Shown here: positions 26,802 to 35,560 of the stretch, piece after piece
Layout: each line of letters begins with the position of its first letter
How positions within the stretch are numbered: the stretch's first letter is position 1
Source of the DNA: CAVYXZ01 sp965223835
GTDB taxonomy: Bacteria > Chloroflexota > Anaerolineae > Aggregatilineales > Phototrophicaceae
DNA length: 64,000 bases
Direction of reading: 5' to 3'
Assembly (NCBI GenBank): GCA_965223835.1
Contig: CBDCXQ010000001.1
Location: 2,170,001-2,234,000 of the forward strand
The notes under the pieces: model-generated
Seen by the model: the letters and a program-made list of their open reading frames with translations, nothing else
Told to the model about the DNA's origin: nothing
Database searches by the model: none
Position numbers and translations under genes: made by a program

Positions 26802-28688
26802 ATGAAGCGATTTTTGATAATGAAAAGCAGCCACAATCTATCAGAGAATTTTGACTCTTATCCTGATTTAATCCTGTGGCTAGACCGATCTGGGATATTA
26901 CTTGATCAAAAGGGTGGCTCTGAACCAGCTTTTGAAAAATATATCAAGTTCAAGGTTGGTTCGAATATATTAGGGCAGTTTTCTGACCCCTTTCTCAGTG
27001 AATTACAACATCATATTAATTTGGCACTGGAAACAAGAACCAACCAGACCTGGATTCACTATCACGGTGGTGAATTTTTGACTCAATATTTTGAGTGGCG
27101 AATCCAAGTCAAGCATGATGATACAGTGCTTGCTATCGTTCGTGATATCACCGAGAAAACGTGGTCTGAGAATACACTTCGACTGTCAGGCGAATGGTTT
27201 AAAAACCTGGTTCAGGATGTTCAGGTTGGTGTGATATTGTACGGACCTCATGCCGAGATTTTGTTGGCAAACCTTACGGCGCAAAAAATGTTGGAGTCTG
27301 CTGAGAGTGACTTGCTTGGAACGACTAATTTGCCAACAAACCTGGATGTTATTAATAGGGATGGCTCACCATTTTCAATGGCGGACTTTCCTGTCCAGGC
27401 CGCAATTCATCGCAAAAGCGCCGTTGAGAACGTTGTCATTGGCGTTTCATCCAAATTGGAACCTGACGCTCATACCTGGCTGCTGTTAAATGTTCAACCG
27501 CGAACAGATTCTGAAATGAATGTGGAGTATGTTACGGCAACTTTGATCGATATTACGGACTTTCGCCATGCTGAGATGGCACTTCAGGAAAGCGAAAAGC
27601 AGTATCAACAGCTTGTTGATAGTATCAGCGAGATTCTGTTTCATGTTGATGTAAACGGAACCATACTGTATATCAACCCCGCATGGGAACGGCTCACAGG
27701 GTTTGAAGTTGTAGAAACTATTGGCAAGCGATTTGTTGACTATTTTCACTCTGAGGATCGCCTCGATTTTGCAATGATGGCCGACTCATATTCGCAGAAT
27801 GATAAAGATGCTTCAAATCAAGAAATTCGCCTGCGTATTCATAATGGTAGCTATCGATGGGTTGGGCTACATATGAATGCGATCCGCTCTGCTGATGGCA
27901 TGTTTCAAGGAATCAACGGGACTCTGATTGACATTAATGCGCGTAAGGAACATGAGCAACAGGTAGCCTCGCTGGAGGCGAAGCGGCAGACTGTCGAGAT
28001 TTTGAACAATCTTTTAACGTATATTTCTCATGATCTGCGCACACCATTATCAATCATAACAACTAATCTCTACCTCTTAGAGCGAAAGGCACAAATTCCG
28101 CAAAATTCCAATCAGTTTACAACCATTGCCGAACAGATCGACCGTATTACCCACGTTTTGGACAATATGAAGATTCTGGCCGAATTGGAAACCCTCTCAC
28201 CAAATGATTTCAATGCAGTTGTCGACATGAACCACATTGTTGAATATGTTGCCTGGGGAGCAAAAAGAGCGTTAGAAACGGAAGGCCCAACCATACACCT
28301 TGTGCTTTCGAATACCCCGGTATATATCAGAGGACAGCAAAACTGGCTTTCCGAATTGGTACAAAATTTACTCAATAACGCCATATATTTTACGCCGGTG
28401 GACAAAAACATTACACTGAAAACTTATGACCACTTCGATAAGTTGATTGTCGAAGTCATCGATGAGGGTATCGGGCTTGATGACGACGATATTAGGCAAA
28501 TTTTTGACCACTTTTATAGGACTGACAAATCACGGTCAATGAAAAGCGGTGGTTCTGGTTTAGGATTGTCGATTGTTAAGAAAATTGCCGATCTACACAA
28601 GGCGACAATCGAGGTTGAAAGTGAGAAAGATCAAGGCAGCGTTTTTCGAATCTGCTTTCCAACGATGAGCGAGGTCAGCGATGATTGA
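26802..28688 (+). CDS. Soluble PAS-domain sensor histidine kinase
   Basis: 628-residue hybrid-free histidine kinase with no transmembrane segment. It has three PAS-like regions (about residues 15-115, 135-255 and 265-390; the last is the clearest, with NPAWERLTGFEVVETIG). These are followed by HisKA with YISHDLRTPLSIITTNL (phospho-accepting His near 410) and a HATPase_c with LLNNAIYF, VIDEGIGLDDDDI and GGSGLGLSIVKKI. ATG 26820 (six codons in) is an alternative start; neither has a strong SD. No response regulator is encoded next to it, so its partner is unknown. Confidence 0.92.
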   Translation: MKRFLIMKSSHNLSENFDSYPDLILWLDRSGILLDQKGGSEPAFEKYIKFKVGSNILGQFSDPFLSELQHHINLALETRTNQTWIHYHGGEFLTQYFEWRIQVKHDDTVLAIVRDITEKTWSENTLRLSGEWFKNLVQDVQVGVILYGPHAEILLANLTAQKMLESAESDLLGTTNLPTNLDVINRDGSPFSMADFPVQAAIHRKSAVENVVIGVSSKLEPDAHTWLLLNVQPRTDSEMNVEYVTATLIDITDFRHAEMALQESEKQYQQLVDSISEILFHVDVNGTILYINPAWERLTGFEVVETIGKRFVDYFHSEDRLDFAMMADSYSQNDKDASNQEIRLRIHNGSYRWVGLHMNAIRSADGMFQGINGTLIDINARKEHEQQVASLEAKRQTVEILNNLLTYISHDLRTPLSIITTNLYLLERKAQIPQNSNQFTTIAEQIDRITHVLDNMKILAELETLSPNDFNAVVDMNHIVEYVAWGAKRALETEGPTIHLVLSNTPVYIRGQQNWLSELVQNLLNNAIYFTPVDKNITLKTYDHFDKLIVEVIDEGIGLDDDDIRQIFDHFYRTDKSRSMKSGGSGLGLSIVKKIADLHKATIEVESEKDQGSVFRICFPTMSEVSDD

Positions 28689-28726
28689 GGCACAGCAATT
28701 GGCTTCAAGTCTAAACTCGGTAATTA

Positions 28727-29692
28727 TCATTTTCCGGCCAGCACAAACACTGTACCCAACAGCCTGTTGGGGTGATCACGTAACTTGTTGAAAATGCGCA
28801 CAGCATCAGCAATTGGCACAACATCGCGCATTAAGGGTTTAATGCGAATGTCACCCCGCAGGACCAAGCGCATGATCTGTTCGAGGTCGCTTTGATCGAA
28901 ATGTTGGGTATGGATAATGTCAATTTCAGCATTACCTGCCATATTGAAGTTGTACGTTACATCAAATCTGCCAGCAACCATCACCAAACGTGCACGACTT
29001 CTTCTTGCTACTAATCCAGGTTGACCAACTGTGCCGATGATGTCGTTTAGTACATCACCACCTGAACACTCGAAGATCACTGAATAAGGTTTGCCGGATT
29101 CAACGAGCACCTGACCAGTGGTGGTATTGGTATTGGCAATCATGTCAGCGCCCAATGCCTGGGCCAGTTCCAGGCGATCTGTATGATGCCCAGCCACCGT
29201 GACCGATGCGCCCATAACCCGGGACGCCTGTGCCGCAAACTGGCCGATTAAACCATCACCTATCACCAGTACCCGGTCATCTACCCGAACCTTTGCCCGC
29301 AGGACATTATGAAAAGATACTGATGCCAGCCCTAAAAGGGCCGCCGCTTCCAGATCGAATCCGTCGGGCAGTTTAAGCATCAGATCAGTTTCGCGTACCA
29401 GATGGTATTCAACATGACCGGGGAACGTGCTGGAGAAAACGATATCACCGACATGAAAACGGGTAATGTCGGTACCACATTCAACAACTTCGGATACATG
29501 CTGGTAGGCGATGCGTTTCGGCCAGGGTCTTTGGGCACCGTAATTGCCACCCATCAGGAAACTACGTTCGGTTCCATTAGATAAACCGGAATACAGGGTC
29601 TTAAGCAGCATCGTGTCATCTGTACAGACCGGCATCGGCTCCTCGATGAGTGCAGTTTGACCTTTTTCTACGAACATGATGCCGCGCATCAT
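28727..29692 (-). CDS. Medium-chain dehydrogenase/reductase lacking the catalytic-zinc cysteine
   Basis: NAD(P)-dependent oxidoreductase of the MDR superfamily, 321 residues: an N-terminal GroES-like domain, then a Rossmann fold with VLVIGDGLIGQFAAQ. The position usually holding the zinc-ligand Cys reads YSGLSNGTE, as in the BchC-like/SGxSxGTE subgroup that does not use a catalytic zinc. It is the last gene of the minus-strand operon with the binding protein, permeases, beta-helix protein and dioxygenase. A role in oxidising an imported sugar or its derivative fits the operon but is inferred. Confidence 0.85.
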   Translation of the reverse strand: MMRGIMFVEKGQTALIEEPMPVCTDDTMLLKTLYSGLSNGTERSFLMGGNYGAQRPWPKRIAYQHVSEVVECGTDITRFHVGDIVFSSTFPGHVEYHLVRETDLMLKLPDGFDLEAAALLGLASVSFHNVLRAKVRVDDRVLVIGDGLIGQFAAQASRVMGASVTVAGHHTDRLELAQALGADMIANTNTTTGQVLVESGKPYSVIFECSGGDVLNDIIGTVGQPGLVARRSRARLVMVAGRFDVTYNFNMAGNAEIDIIHTQHFDQSDLEQIMRLVLRGDIRIKPLMRDVVPIADAVRIFNKLRDHPNRLLGTVFVLAGK

Positions 29693-29955
29693 TAGATCCT
29701 GAGCCTTAAGATTTTAGCAATTCGATACATGCTGAGGTGAGCAATAGATCGCAACTTTTAAATGGGTGCCTTAGTGCTGTGCCCCGATATGCAGTGTTTC
29801 TCCAGTCCCATAATTTTCACCGAGTACGATCGCCTTACCTTTTGCCAGCACATCAACCTCGACATATAGGGGGCATGAGTAACACTGCTAATAGCCTGCT
29901 AGACGGTCCATCCCGGTAGAAGATAACACGCCGTTTATCATCTTGGCCTACTCAT
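29693..29955 (-). other. Intergenic stretch with possible gene remnant
   Basis: 263 nt between the dioxygenase and dehydrogenase genes, both minus strand, with no promoter or hairpin recognised. On the minus strand two open fragments in different frames look protein-like: one starting near 29945 (DDKRRVIFYRDGPSS) and one ending at the TAA 29771-29773 (VLAKGKAIVLGENYGTGETL). A single frameshift would join them. This may be a decayed gene; I do not recognise the family. Confidence 0.25.
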
Positions 29956-30813
29956 TTAACTGACTTCTGCAGCCTTGGGATGGGGTGGCGCTTTCCGAAC
30001 ATAGTCTGCCGGGACTTGATAATAGTCGGGTGGGAACTGGGTACAGCGCTCTCCGTTACGAAGTCCCCAGGGGATTTCGGTCTGATGGCTACGCCCGATG
30101 CGGGCAATGATGTCTGGTGAATTCATCACGCCAGCAATCGCAATTCGACCCTGTTCGCTGGTATTGGGTGGGCTATAGTGCCATAGGCTGCTGTGCCAGC
30201 AAACGATACTGCCTGGATCAAGCTCGATATGATGCACGCCATAGGTTGATTTCATTTCTTCAACCCGGTCACTTGGCAGTTCAGCGTGAATGCTGTCTTC
30301 ATACACGATGTGTGGCACAACTTCAGTCTGGTGGCTACCGGGGATAAATTGAAGGCAGCCGTTGGCCCTGGTCGCCGGATCTAATGCCATCCAGAAGTTA
30401 AAGGAAAAAGTATCGCCGTCGCGCCATAGCCCATTATCCTGATGCCAGGGCGTGGCACTGCCAGATAGGGCGGGTTTCAGAAAACAACTATTAAATTTGA
30501 CCAGAATATCATCGCCGATGAAATAGCGGGCAATATCGAGGATGGCCTTCCCGGCGTGGGCATTGTGCCAGATTAACGGAGAAGTCACACAAAATTTGCC
30601 TAGCTTGCGAAACCGGGCGGTTCGTGCTTCGGGGCTATCGCCCATTGGGTCCATCGGGTCGGCGTCAGCTCGTGTATCGGGTTCCGGCATCAAAATCGTA
30701 TTTTTGATGACCCCGCGCATTTCAACAGCCAGGTCACGCGAGATGACATTGCGCTCGATGAAATAGCCGAATTGTTCATAACTGTTTTGCTGTTCCTGTG
30801 TAGGCTGCCACAT
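29956..30813 (-). CDS. Phytanoyl-CoA dioxygenase (PhyH)-family protein, copy 1
   Basis: Fe(II)/2-oxoglutarate-dependent oxygenase of the PhyH family, 285 residues. The iron triad is visible: His and Asp in TPWHQDNGLW and the distal His in CWHSSLWHYSPPN, with an Arg in GRIAIAG for 2-oxoglutarate. The strong SD AGAAGGAG precedes the ATG. It sits between the beta-helix protein and the MDR dehydrogenase in a sugar-transport operon, so the substrate is more likely a sugar-derived molecule than an acyl-CoA; that is inference. Confidence 0.87.
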   Translation of the reverse strand: MWQPTQEQQNSYEQFGYFIERNVISRDLAVEMRGVIKNTILMPEPDTRADADPMDPMGDSPEARTARFRKLGKFCVTSPLIWHNAHAGKAILDIARYFIGDDILVKFNSCFLKPALSGSATPWHQDNGLWRDGDTFSFNFWMALDPATRANGCLQFIPGSHQTEVVPHIVYEDSIHAELPSDRVEEMKSTYGVHHIELDPGSIVCWHSSLWHYSPPNTSEQGRIAIAGVMNSPDIIARIGRSHQTEIPWGLRNGERCTQFPPDYYQVPADYVRKAPPHPKAAEVS

Positions 30814-30839
30814 ATTTTTAACTCCTTCTATTGCTGGTG

Positions 30840-32009
30840 TTATATGGCAATGAACTGTGTAATGCGCTCCCGATCATAGTCAGGGTAGCCTTGACGCCCC
30901 ATACCTTGATAGGCAGTCTCTTTTTCGCTCATGTTGTGCTCGACCAGAGTATTTTGACCAGCAGCATCTACGGCGACTCCCGTGTAGTAGTTAATGTTAT
31001 TGCTGGCGATGATATTGTTTTGACAACTTGCGTCTTCGATTATGCCATTCTGCATTGGTACCTGGTCGCCCCAGTTGAAAATCGTGTTGCCAGTGACTTG
31101 CACCCCCTGGGTATTTGCGCTCAGCACGATTCCCATCGTGAACTTGCCATCGTGGGCCCGCACGCCAGAGTCAATGACTTCATTACCGTTAATCGCGCCC
31201 CACGACACATCATGCAAAACGATGCCATCGCCACGATGCCAACAGAAAATATTGCCAGTCACGTTCAACTCATGGGTGGATTCGACCCGTATTGCATCTT
31301 GTTCTACCTGAAATGTTCGACAGCCAGAGATGAGGACACTGTTGCTGGTATGGTGTAGATAGTAGCCATATTCGGCAGGTTGAAAAACCGCACAGCCCAC
31401 AATGTTAAGTACGATCACATGGTTGCTTTCAATACCGGTACCGCCGCCGTAGGTTATGCAGTTGGCAACCACATTGGGTACGAAGTCGCCACCGCGCCCG
31501 CCTCCGGCAAGTTTGTCGAGATAGATATTTGCCTTACCATTATCGGCAGCGATGCAGCCCTGCAACCGCGACAAAAATGTGTTATTGCGCACCCAGAAAC
31601 CATAATCTCTGAATCCCTGACAAAGCACATTCTGTATAAGGCAATCACCAGAATCGTCCAGAATTAGGCCCGCTGATGCTCCAGCACCATGAAGCGATAG
31701 ATTTTCAACCTGTGCACCCTTGAGACCTGTTCCGCTGATGCCGATTGCAGACTGTGCGAGAAGGCGCGTGCCCCGACCACTACCACGCAACCGAATATTA
31801 TTGGTAAGTTGAAGGGTAGTTGATAGGGGATATTCGCCACGACTAATGAACACCTCCCCGCCGCCATCAGCCGCCATTATATCAACGGCTGTCTGCATGA
31901 TTTCAACTGCATTTACGCCACTTGCGAGTGTTGTGCCATCAATCTGACCACGCGCATAAAACATATTGGCGTCACGGAAGATTATATAATTCTGCTGCAG
32001 CGGGGACAT
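30840..32009 (-). CDS. Right-handed parallel beta-helix repeat protein
   Basis: 389-residue protein. After a short N-terminal part it shows the pectate-lyase-like start (GGEVFISRGEYPLSTTLQL), then many short repeats rich in Asn, Gly and Val (for example VANCITYGGGTGI and LNVTGNIF) typical of beta-helix carbohydrate-active proteins. No signal peptide is visible, which is unusual for the fold. Lyase, glycosidase and epimerase activities all occur on this scaffold and no catalytic residues can be assigned. It starts 6 nt after the upstream permease stop, so it is cotranscribed with transport system 2. Confidence 0.8.
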   Translation of the reverse strand: MSPLQQNYIIFRDANMFYARGQIDGTTLASGVNAVEIMQTAVDIMAADGGGEVFISRGEYPLSTTLQLTNNIRLRGSGRGTRLLAQSAIGISGTGLKGAQVENLSLHGAGASAGLILDDSGDCLIQNVLCQGFRDYGFWVRNNTFLSRLQGCIAADNGKANIYLDKLAGGGRGGDFVPNVVANCITYGGGTGIESNHVIVLNIVGCAVFQPAEYGYYLHHTSNSVLISGCRTFQVEQDAIRVESTHELNVTGNIFCWHRGDGIVLHDVSWGAINGNEVIDSGVRAHDGKFTMGIVLSANTQGVQVTGNTIFNWGDQVPMQNGIIEDASCQNNIIASNNINYYTGVAVDAAGQNTLVEHNMSEKETAYQGMGRQGYPDYDRERITQFIAI

Positions 32010-32015
32010 GCCGAT

Positions 32016-32903
32016 TTACCCCTTTATGCCCGTCAGCGAAATGCCTTCAATAAATGTGCGCTGCGCCAGGAAGAAAATGATTACCATCGGAATCGTGAAC
32101 ATTGTTGCGGCGGCCATCAATTGCGCCCACTCCGCACCATATTGTGTGAAATATAGCCGGAGGCCGACGGAAAGGGTGTATGAATTGGGATCGCGCAGGT
32201 ATATCAACGGCCCGATAAAGTCGTGCCAGCTTGCCAGCAATTCAAAAATGGCAACAGTTGTGATGGCGGGTTTGGAGAGAGGGACGACAATGCGCCAGAA
32301 AATACCCCACTCGCTTGCACCGTCAATGCGAGCAGCATCATCTAATTCGGAAGGCAGTGTCCGCATAAACTGGCGTAACAAAAAGATGTAAAAAGCCCCA
32401 CCAAAGAAGTGTGGCACAATCAACGGCAGGTAAGTGTTCAGCCAACCTAACCTATGAAATAATACGAATAGCGGAATCATGCGCACCTGGAAGGGCAGCA
32501 TCATTGTCGCCAGTACGCCAATAAAGATGATGTCACGCCCCGGCCACCGAATGCGTGCGAAACCGTAGGCGATAAAAACATTTGAAAGTGTTGCGCCGAG
32601 CGTAGCCCCAAAAGCATAAAAAACTGAATTGCCAGTATAGCGCCAGAAGGCAATCGTTTCAGTCGCATCTACATAATTGCTGAACTGGAGCGCATCAGGA
32701 ATCAGTGACACGGGTAGTTCAAAAATTTCAGCGTCCTGTTTGAGTGAACTGCTGACCATCCAGATAAATGGGAGCATAAAGAGGAGGCCAAACAGGATCA
32801 ATGCGATGTGAGTCGAAATGGTAGCGATGGGTCCCCGTTCGTTTGCCCGTTTTCGGTTAATCGTCAGGGCTGGTTGCGCTTCGGATTGCGTAATGTTAGC
32901 CAT
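32016..32903 (-). CDS. Sugar ABC transporter permease (MalG-type), system 2
   Basis: Membrane subunit of 295 residues with six predicted helices and the EAA loop LDDAARIDGASEWGIFWRIV. A TAGGA motif lies 7 nt before the ATG. It follows the MalF-type permease after 8 nt on the same strand. As in system 1, no ATPase is encoded in the operon. Confidence 0.93.
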   Translation of the reverse strand: MANITQSEAQPALTINRKRANERGPIATISTHIALILFGLLFMLPFIWMVSSSLKQDAEIFELPVSLIPDALQFSNYVDATETIAFWRYTGNSVFYAFGATLGATLSNVFIAYGFARIRWPGRDIIFIGVLATMMLPFQVRMIPLFVLFHRLGWLNTYLPLIVPHFFGGAFYIFLLRQFMRTLPSELDDAARIDGASEWGIFWRIVVPLSKPAITTVAIFELLASWHDFIGPLIYLRDPNSYTLSVGLRLYFTQYGAEWAQLMAAATMFTIPMVIIFFLAQRTFIEGISLTGIKG

Positions 32904-32911
32904 GAGGTTTC

Positions 32912-33796
32912 CTAACGGTCATAGACGACGAAGCGACTGGTAAGACGCACGAACAGTAGTGTGAAGACCAGGATAATGAGGAACAGAATCCACGCCATTG
33001 CCGAAGCATAACCCATGCTTAAATCTTCGAACGCTCGTTGATAGAGGTAGAGAGAATACAACAAGGTTGATCGATTCGGCCCGCCATTGGTCATGATGAG
33101 CGGCGCATCAAAAGCCTGCATCGAGAAGATAATCAGGATAACCATGTTGAAGAAAATCTGTGGCGTTAGCAAGGGCAGGGTAACGAAGCGCATCCGTTGA
33201 AAGGCGTTGGCTCCGTCAATTTCGGCGGCTTCATATAGATGTCGGGGAATATCCTGCAACCCGGCCAGATAAATTAGAATAGCGCGTCCACTTCCCCAGA
33301 CCGCCACCAATGCAATTGAAATTAATGCTGTGCGTGGTGACGCGAGCCAGGGTGGTCCGTCAATGCCGATACGCTCCAGCAGGCCATTGAGCAAGCCATA
33401 TTGAGGATTCAACACCCAAATCCATGTTAGCGCAGCAGCGACTGTAGGTACGACCACCGGCAAGTAAAATATGGTGCGATAGATTGAAAGGCCGCGTACC
33501 TTGATATTGAGCAACATCGCAATAACCAGATCAAAGGCCGTGGCCACAACGATTAGAATTCCGGCATACCGCAAGGTGTTACCCAGCGAAATTGCGAAAT
33601 TACGATCCCATTGGAAGATTTCCTCGTAATTTTGCAAGCCGACCCAACGGGGATTGAAGTTGATAGCGTTAAAATCGGTAAAGCTAAAATAGAATGAGGC
33701 GACAATCGGGTACAAGGTAAAGATAATGAAACCGATTATCCAGGGCGTGATAAAGAACAACCCCCATTTCAATCGACGTCTAACGAGTATGCTCAT
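32912..33796 (-). CDS. Sugar ABC transporter permease (MalF-type), system 2
   Basis: Membrane subunit of 294 residues with six predicted helices and the EAA loop YEAAEIDGANAFQRMRFVTL. It is separated from the binding-protein gene by 97 nt that contain a hairpin, and leads directly into the MalG-type permease. Confidence 0.93.
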   Translation of the reverse strand: MSILVRRRLKWGLFFITPWIIGFIIFTLYPIVASFYFSFTDFNAINFNPRWVGLQNYEEIFQWDRNFAISLGNTLRYAGILIVVATAFDLVIAMLLNIKVRGLSIYRTIFYLPVVVPTVAAALTWIWVLNPQYGLLNGLLERIGIDGPPWLASPRTALISIALVAVWGSGRAILIYLAGLQDIPRHLYEAAEIDGANAFQRMRFVTLPLLTPQIFFNMVILIIFSMQAFDAPLIMTNGGPNRSTLLYSLYLYQRAFEDLSMGYASAMAWILFLIILVFTLLFVRLTSRFVVYDR

Positions 33797-33843
33797 AAGC
33801 CAAGTTCCATCTAAAGAGAATATTACAAAATTTCCACTTAGGG

Positions 33844-33881
33844 AAAATTGACGGGCACAGCAAATTAAGCGCCATGCCCGT
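33844..33881 (-). terminator. Hairpin after binding protein 2
   Basis: Read on the minus strand: a 7-bp stem (ACGGGCA / TGCCCGT) with a 17-nt loop, then CAATTTT. It lies between the binding-protein stop and the first permease, the same place as the hairpins of systems 1, 3 and 4. Confidence 0.6.
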
Positions 33882-33893
33882 AAGTCATCGTGA

Positions 33894-35270
33894 TTATGCG
33901 TTCAGTTTATTGTCTACTTCACGCTGAATGCGCCGTTCAGCGTCGGTCAGGGCTTCTTCAATATCCATATTACCAAATTGAACCTCATCCAGCGATTCTT
34001 GCAGGGTGCGATTCATGAAGTTGACCGCAGGCATACTGGGTAACGGCAGCGCAAACGGCAGCACTTCGTCACGCATCAGCGGGATCCAAGGGGCCGATTC
34101 TTCAACTTCCGGTAGTTCGGCGAGTGACTTACGTGAAGGCGTTACCGAATCAACGACAGCCTTGTTGATGGCGACCCAGGGGGAACTTGCCATAAAAGTA
34201 GCAAAATCAAAACCACCCTTTGGATTGCTAGAACCTTGCGGCACAAAATACATGTTTGCTGTTAAGCTACCAGGGCGATAATTTTCTGCACCGGCAGGTC
34301 CGGGCACTTTGGCAACCCCAAAATCAACCTCGGGACCATACTCATTCATATCATTGAAGAGCCAGCTACCAATTGTCCAAACTGCCAACAATCCGGTGTA
34401 GTACACGCCTTCGGGCGTATTGCGTCCGAAGCCATTACCACCGTAGGTGCTGGCATACGCCTGAATATTCTCTATCCCGAAACGATCAGAATAGCTTTTG
34501 TACCAGTTAAACAATTCTTGCATTTCAGGTGTATTCACCGATGCAGTTTGACTGTCAGCATCCCACACCTCACCACCAAAGGCCGCCAGCCAGTGATAGA
34601 TATTGGCGTTTGGGATTTGGGGGATAAAACCGACTTTCTGGATTTCGCCATTGTCAGCGACTTCCGTCATCTGGTCGCCAAGCGCTTCCCAGCCTTCCAG
34701 ATCAGTTGGCAAATTTTCCGTGTCAATTCCGACTTCGCGCATGCGATCCTGATTGTAGAATAGCGGATTCACAATGGTCGAAATACTCATTGCGTAGATT
34801 TCATCCTGGTACGTCATCTGGTTAATGGTTGGCTCCCAGAAGTCGCTCAGGTCCACCTGCTCAGTCTCGATAAACTCGCGTAGCGGGGTAAGCGCGCCAA
34901 TTGCAGCATCATCGGGCACAATCCAGGCCCAGCCCCGATACGAATCTGGCGGGTCGCCCGCTGCGGTTGCGGCGATTACCTGATCGTGAATTTCGCCCCA
35001 GGGCACAACAACATGGTCAACCGTATAACCGTCGTTTTCGGCCATGAACTGCTCAATGGCTCCTTCCATCGCGGTCGCCATGCGGCCTTGACCAAAGCCC
35101 GTCCAGACCTCGACCATTGCGCCGTCCTGCGCCGCACCATTTGACACAGGTGCGGCAGCAATCAAGGTTACATTGGCAGCAGCGGCGGCTCCCGCAGCAC
35201 TAACCCCGGCAGCTTTCAAGAAATCGCGACGGCTAAGTGGGCGTTGCACTGTATCTTTTTTCTCAAACAT
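33894..35270 (-). CDS. Sugar ABC transporter, substrate-binding protein (family 1), system 2
   Basis: Exported sugar-binding protein of 458 residues. A Tat signal (SRRDFLKAAGVSAAGAAAAA) lies near the N-terminus, with no lipobox Cys. The mature part follows the family-1 fold (VEVWTGFGQGRM near the N-terminus, NPKGGFDFATFMASSPW late). ATG 35270 is chosen over ATG 35279, three codons upstream, because GGGAG lies 9 nt before it but directly abuts the other. It leads the operon binding protein-MalF-MalG-beta-helix-PhyH-MDR and is divergent from LacI regulator 2. Confidence 0.91.
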   Translation of the reverse strand: MFEKKDTVQRPLSRRDFLKAAGVSAAGAAAAANVTLIAAAPVSNGAAQDGAMVEVWTGFGQGRMATAMEGAIEQFMAENDGYTVDHVVVPWGEIHDQVIAATAAGDPPDSYRGWAWIVPDDAAIGALTPLREFIETEQVDLSDFWEPTINQMTYQDEIYAMSISTIVNPLFYNQDRMREVGIDTENLPTDLEGWEALGDQMTEVADNGEIQKVGFIPQIPNANIYHWLAAFGGEVWDADSQTASVNTPEMQELFNWYKSYSDRFGIENIQAYASTYGGNGFGRNTPEGVYYTGLLAVWTIGSWLFNDMNEYGPEVDFGVAKVPGPAGAENYRPGSLTANMYFVPQGSSNPKGGFDFATFMASSPWVAINKAVVDSVTPSRKSLAELPEVEESAPWIPLMRDEVLPFALPLPSMPAVNFMNRTLQESLDEVQFGNMDIEEALTDAERRIQREVDNKLNA

Positions 35271-35340
35271 TTGTCTCATCTCCCGAAATAATTTTCTGAT
35301 GGCTGATTATCATTGGCTAAGCTATTTGTCGATATATTCG

Positions 35341-35346
35341 CTCCTT
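35341..35346 (-). promoter_or_regulatory. Orphan Shine-Dalgarno-like motif in leader of system 2
   Basis: AAGGAG on the minus strand, 70 nt before the chosen binding-protein start, with no start codon at SD distance. It lies about 67 nt into the predicted transcript. Confidence 0.45.
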
Positions 35347-35394
35347 ATAGGTAAGTGTTCATTCTTGAGAAGAAGATCATCAAACAACAAATGT

Positions 35395-35408
35395 GTTAAA
35401 CGATTAAC
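35395..35408. promoter_or_regulatory. Operator for LacI regulator 2 (site A)
   Basis: GTTAAACGATTAAC, a palindrome around a central CG, typical of LacI-family sites. It starts 11 nt beyond the -10 of the minus-strand promoter of system 2, so it covers the early transcribed region. A 12-of-14 match lies at 35506-35519. Confidence 0.75.
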
Positions 35409-35419
35409 TTATTTGCCGG

Positions 35420-35448
35420 ATTATATTCGTGTTTCGCACGACCGTCAA
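35420..35448 (-). promoter_or_regulatory. Promoter of transport operon 2
   Basis: Minus strand: TTGACG (35448-35443), 17-nt spacer, TATAAT (35425-35420). It gives a leader of about 143 nt before the binding-protein gene. Confidence 0.75.
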
Positions 35449-35473
35449 GGAATCTGGCAATGATTTGCTTACC

Positions 35474-35502
35474 TTGACACAGTATAAGTTGCATCGTAAG
35501 AT
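35474..35502 (+). promoter_or_regulatory. Promoter of LacI regulator 2
   Basis: TTGACA (35474-35479), 17-nt spacer, TAAGAT (35497-35502), the same two hexamers and spacing as the promoter at 12679. It is followed 3 nt later by operator site B. Confidence 0.72.
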
Positions 35503-35505
35503 CGG

Positions 35506-35519
35506 GTCAATCGATTAAC
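35506..35519. promoter_or_regulatory. Operator for LacI regulator 2 (site B, autoregulatory)
   Basis: GTCAATCGATTAAC, a palindrome with one mismatched pair around TCGA. It lies directly after the -10 of the lacI promoter and 42 nt before the coding start. Confidence 0.72.
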
Positions 35520-35560
35520 TGGAATGAATCTAGCTCTCAGAAAGTTACAGCTTAATCACG

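Noticed and set aside
28727..29692. Bacteriochlorophyll synthesis gene bchC
   Set aside because: The SGxSxGTE signature is shared by a wide group of MDR enzymes. No other pigment gene is near, and the operon is for sugar transport.
29737..29919. Plus-strand 60-codon frame in the dioxygenase-dehydrogenase gap
   Set aside because: It has no SD or promoter and its composition is not protein-like; the minus-strand fragments are more convincing.
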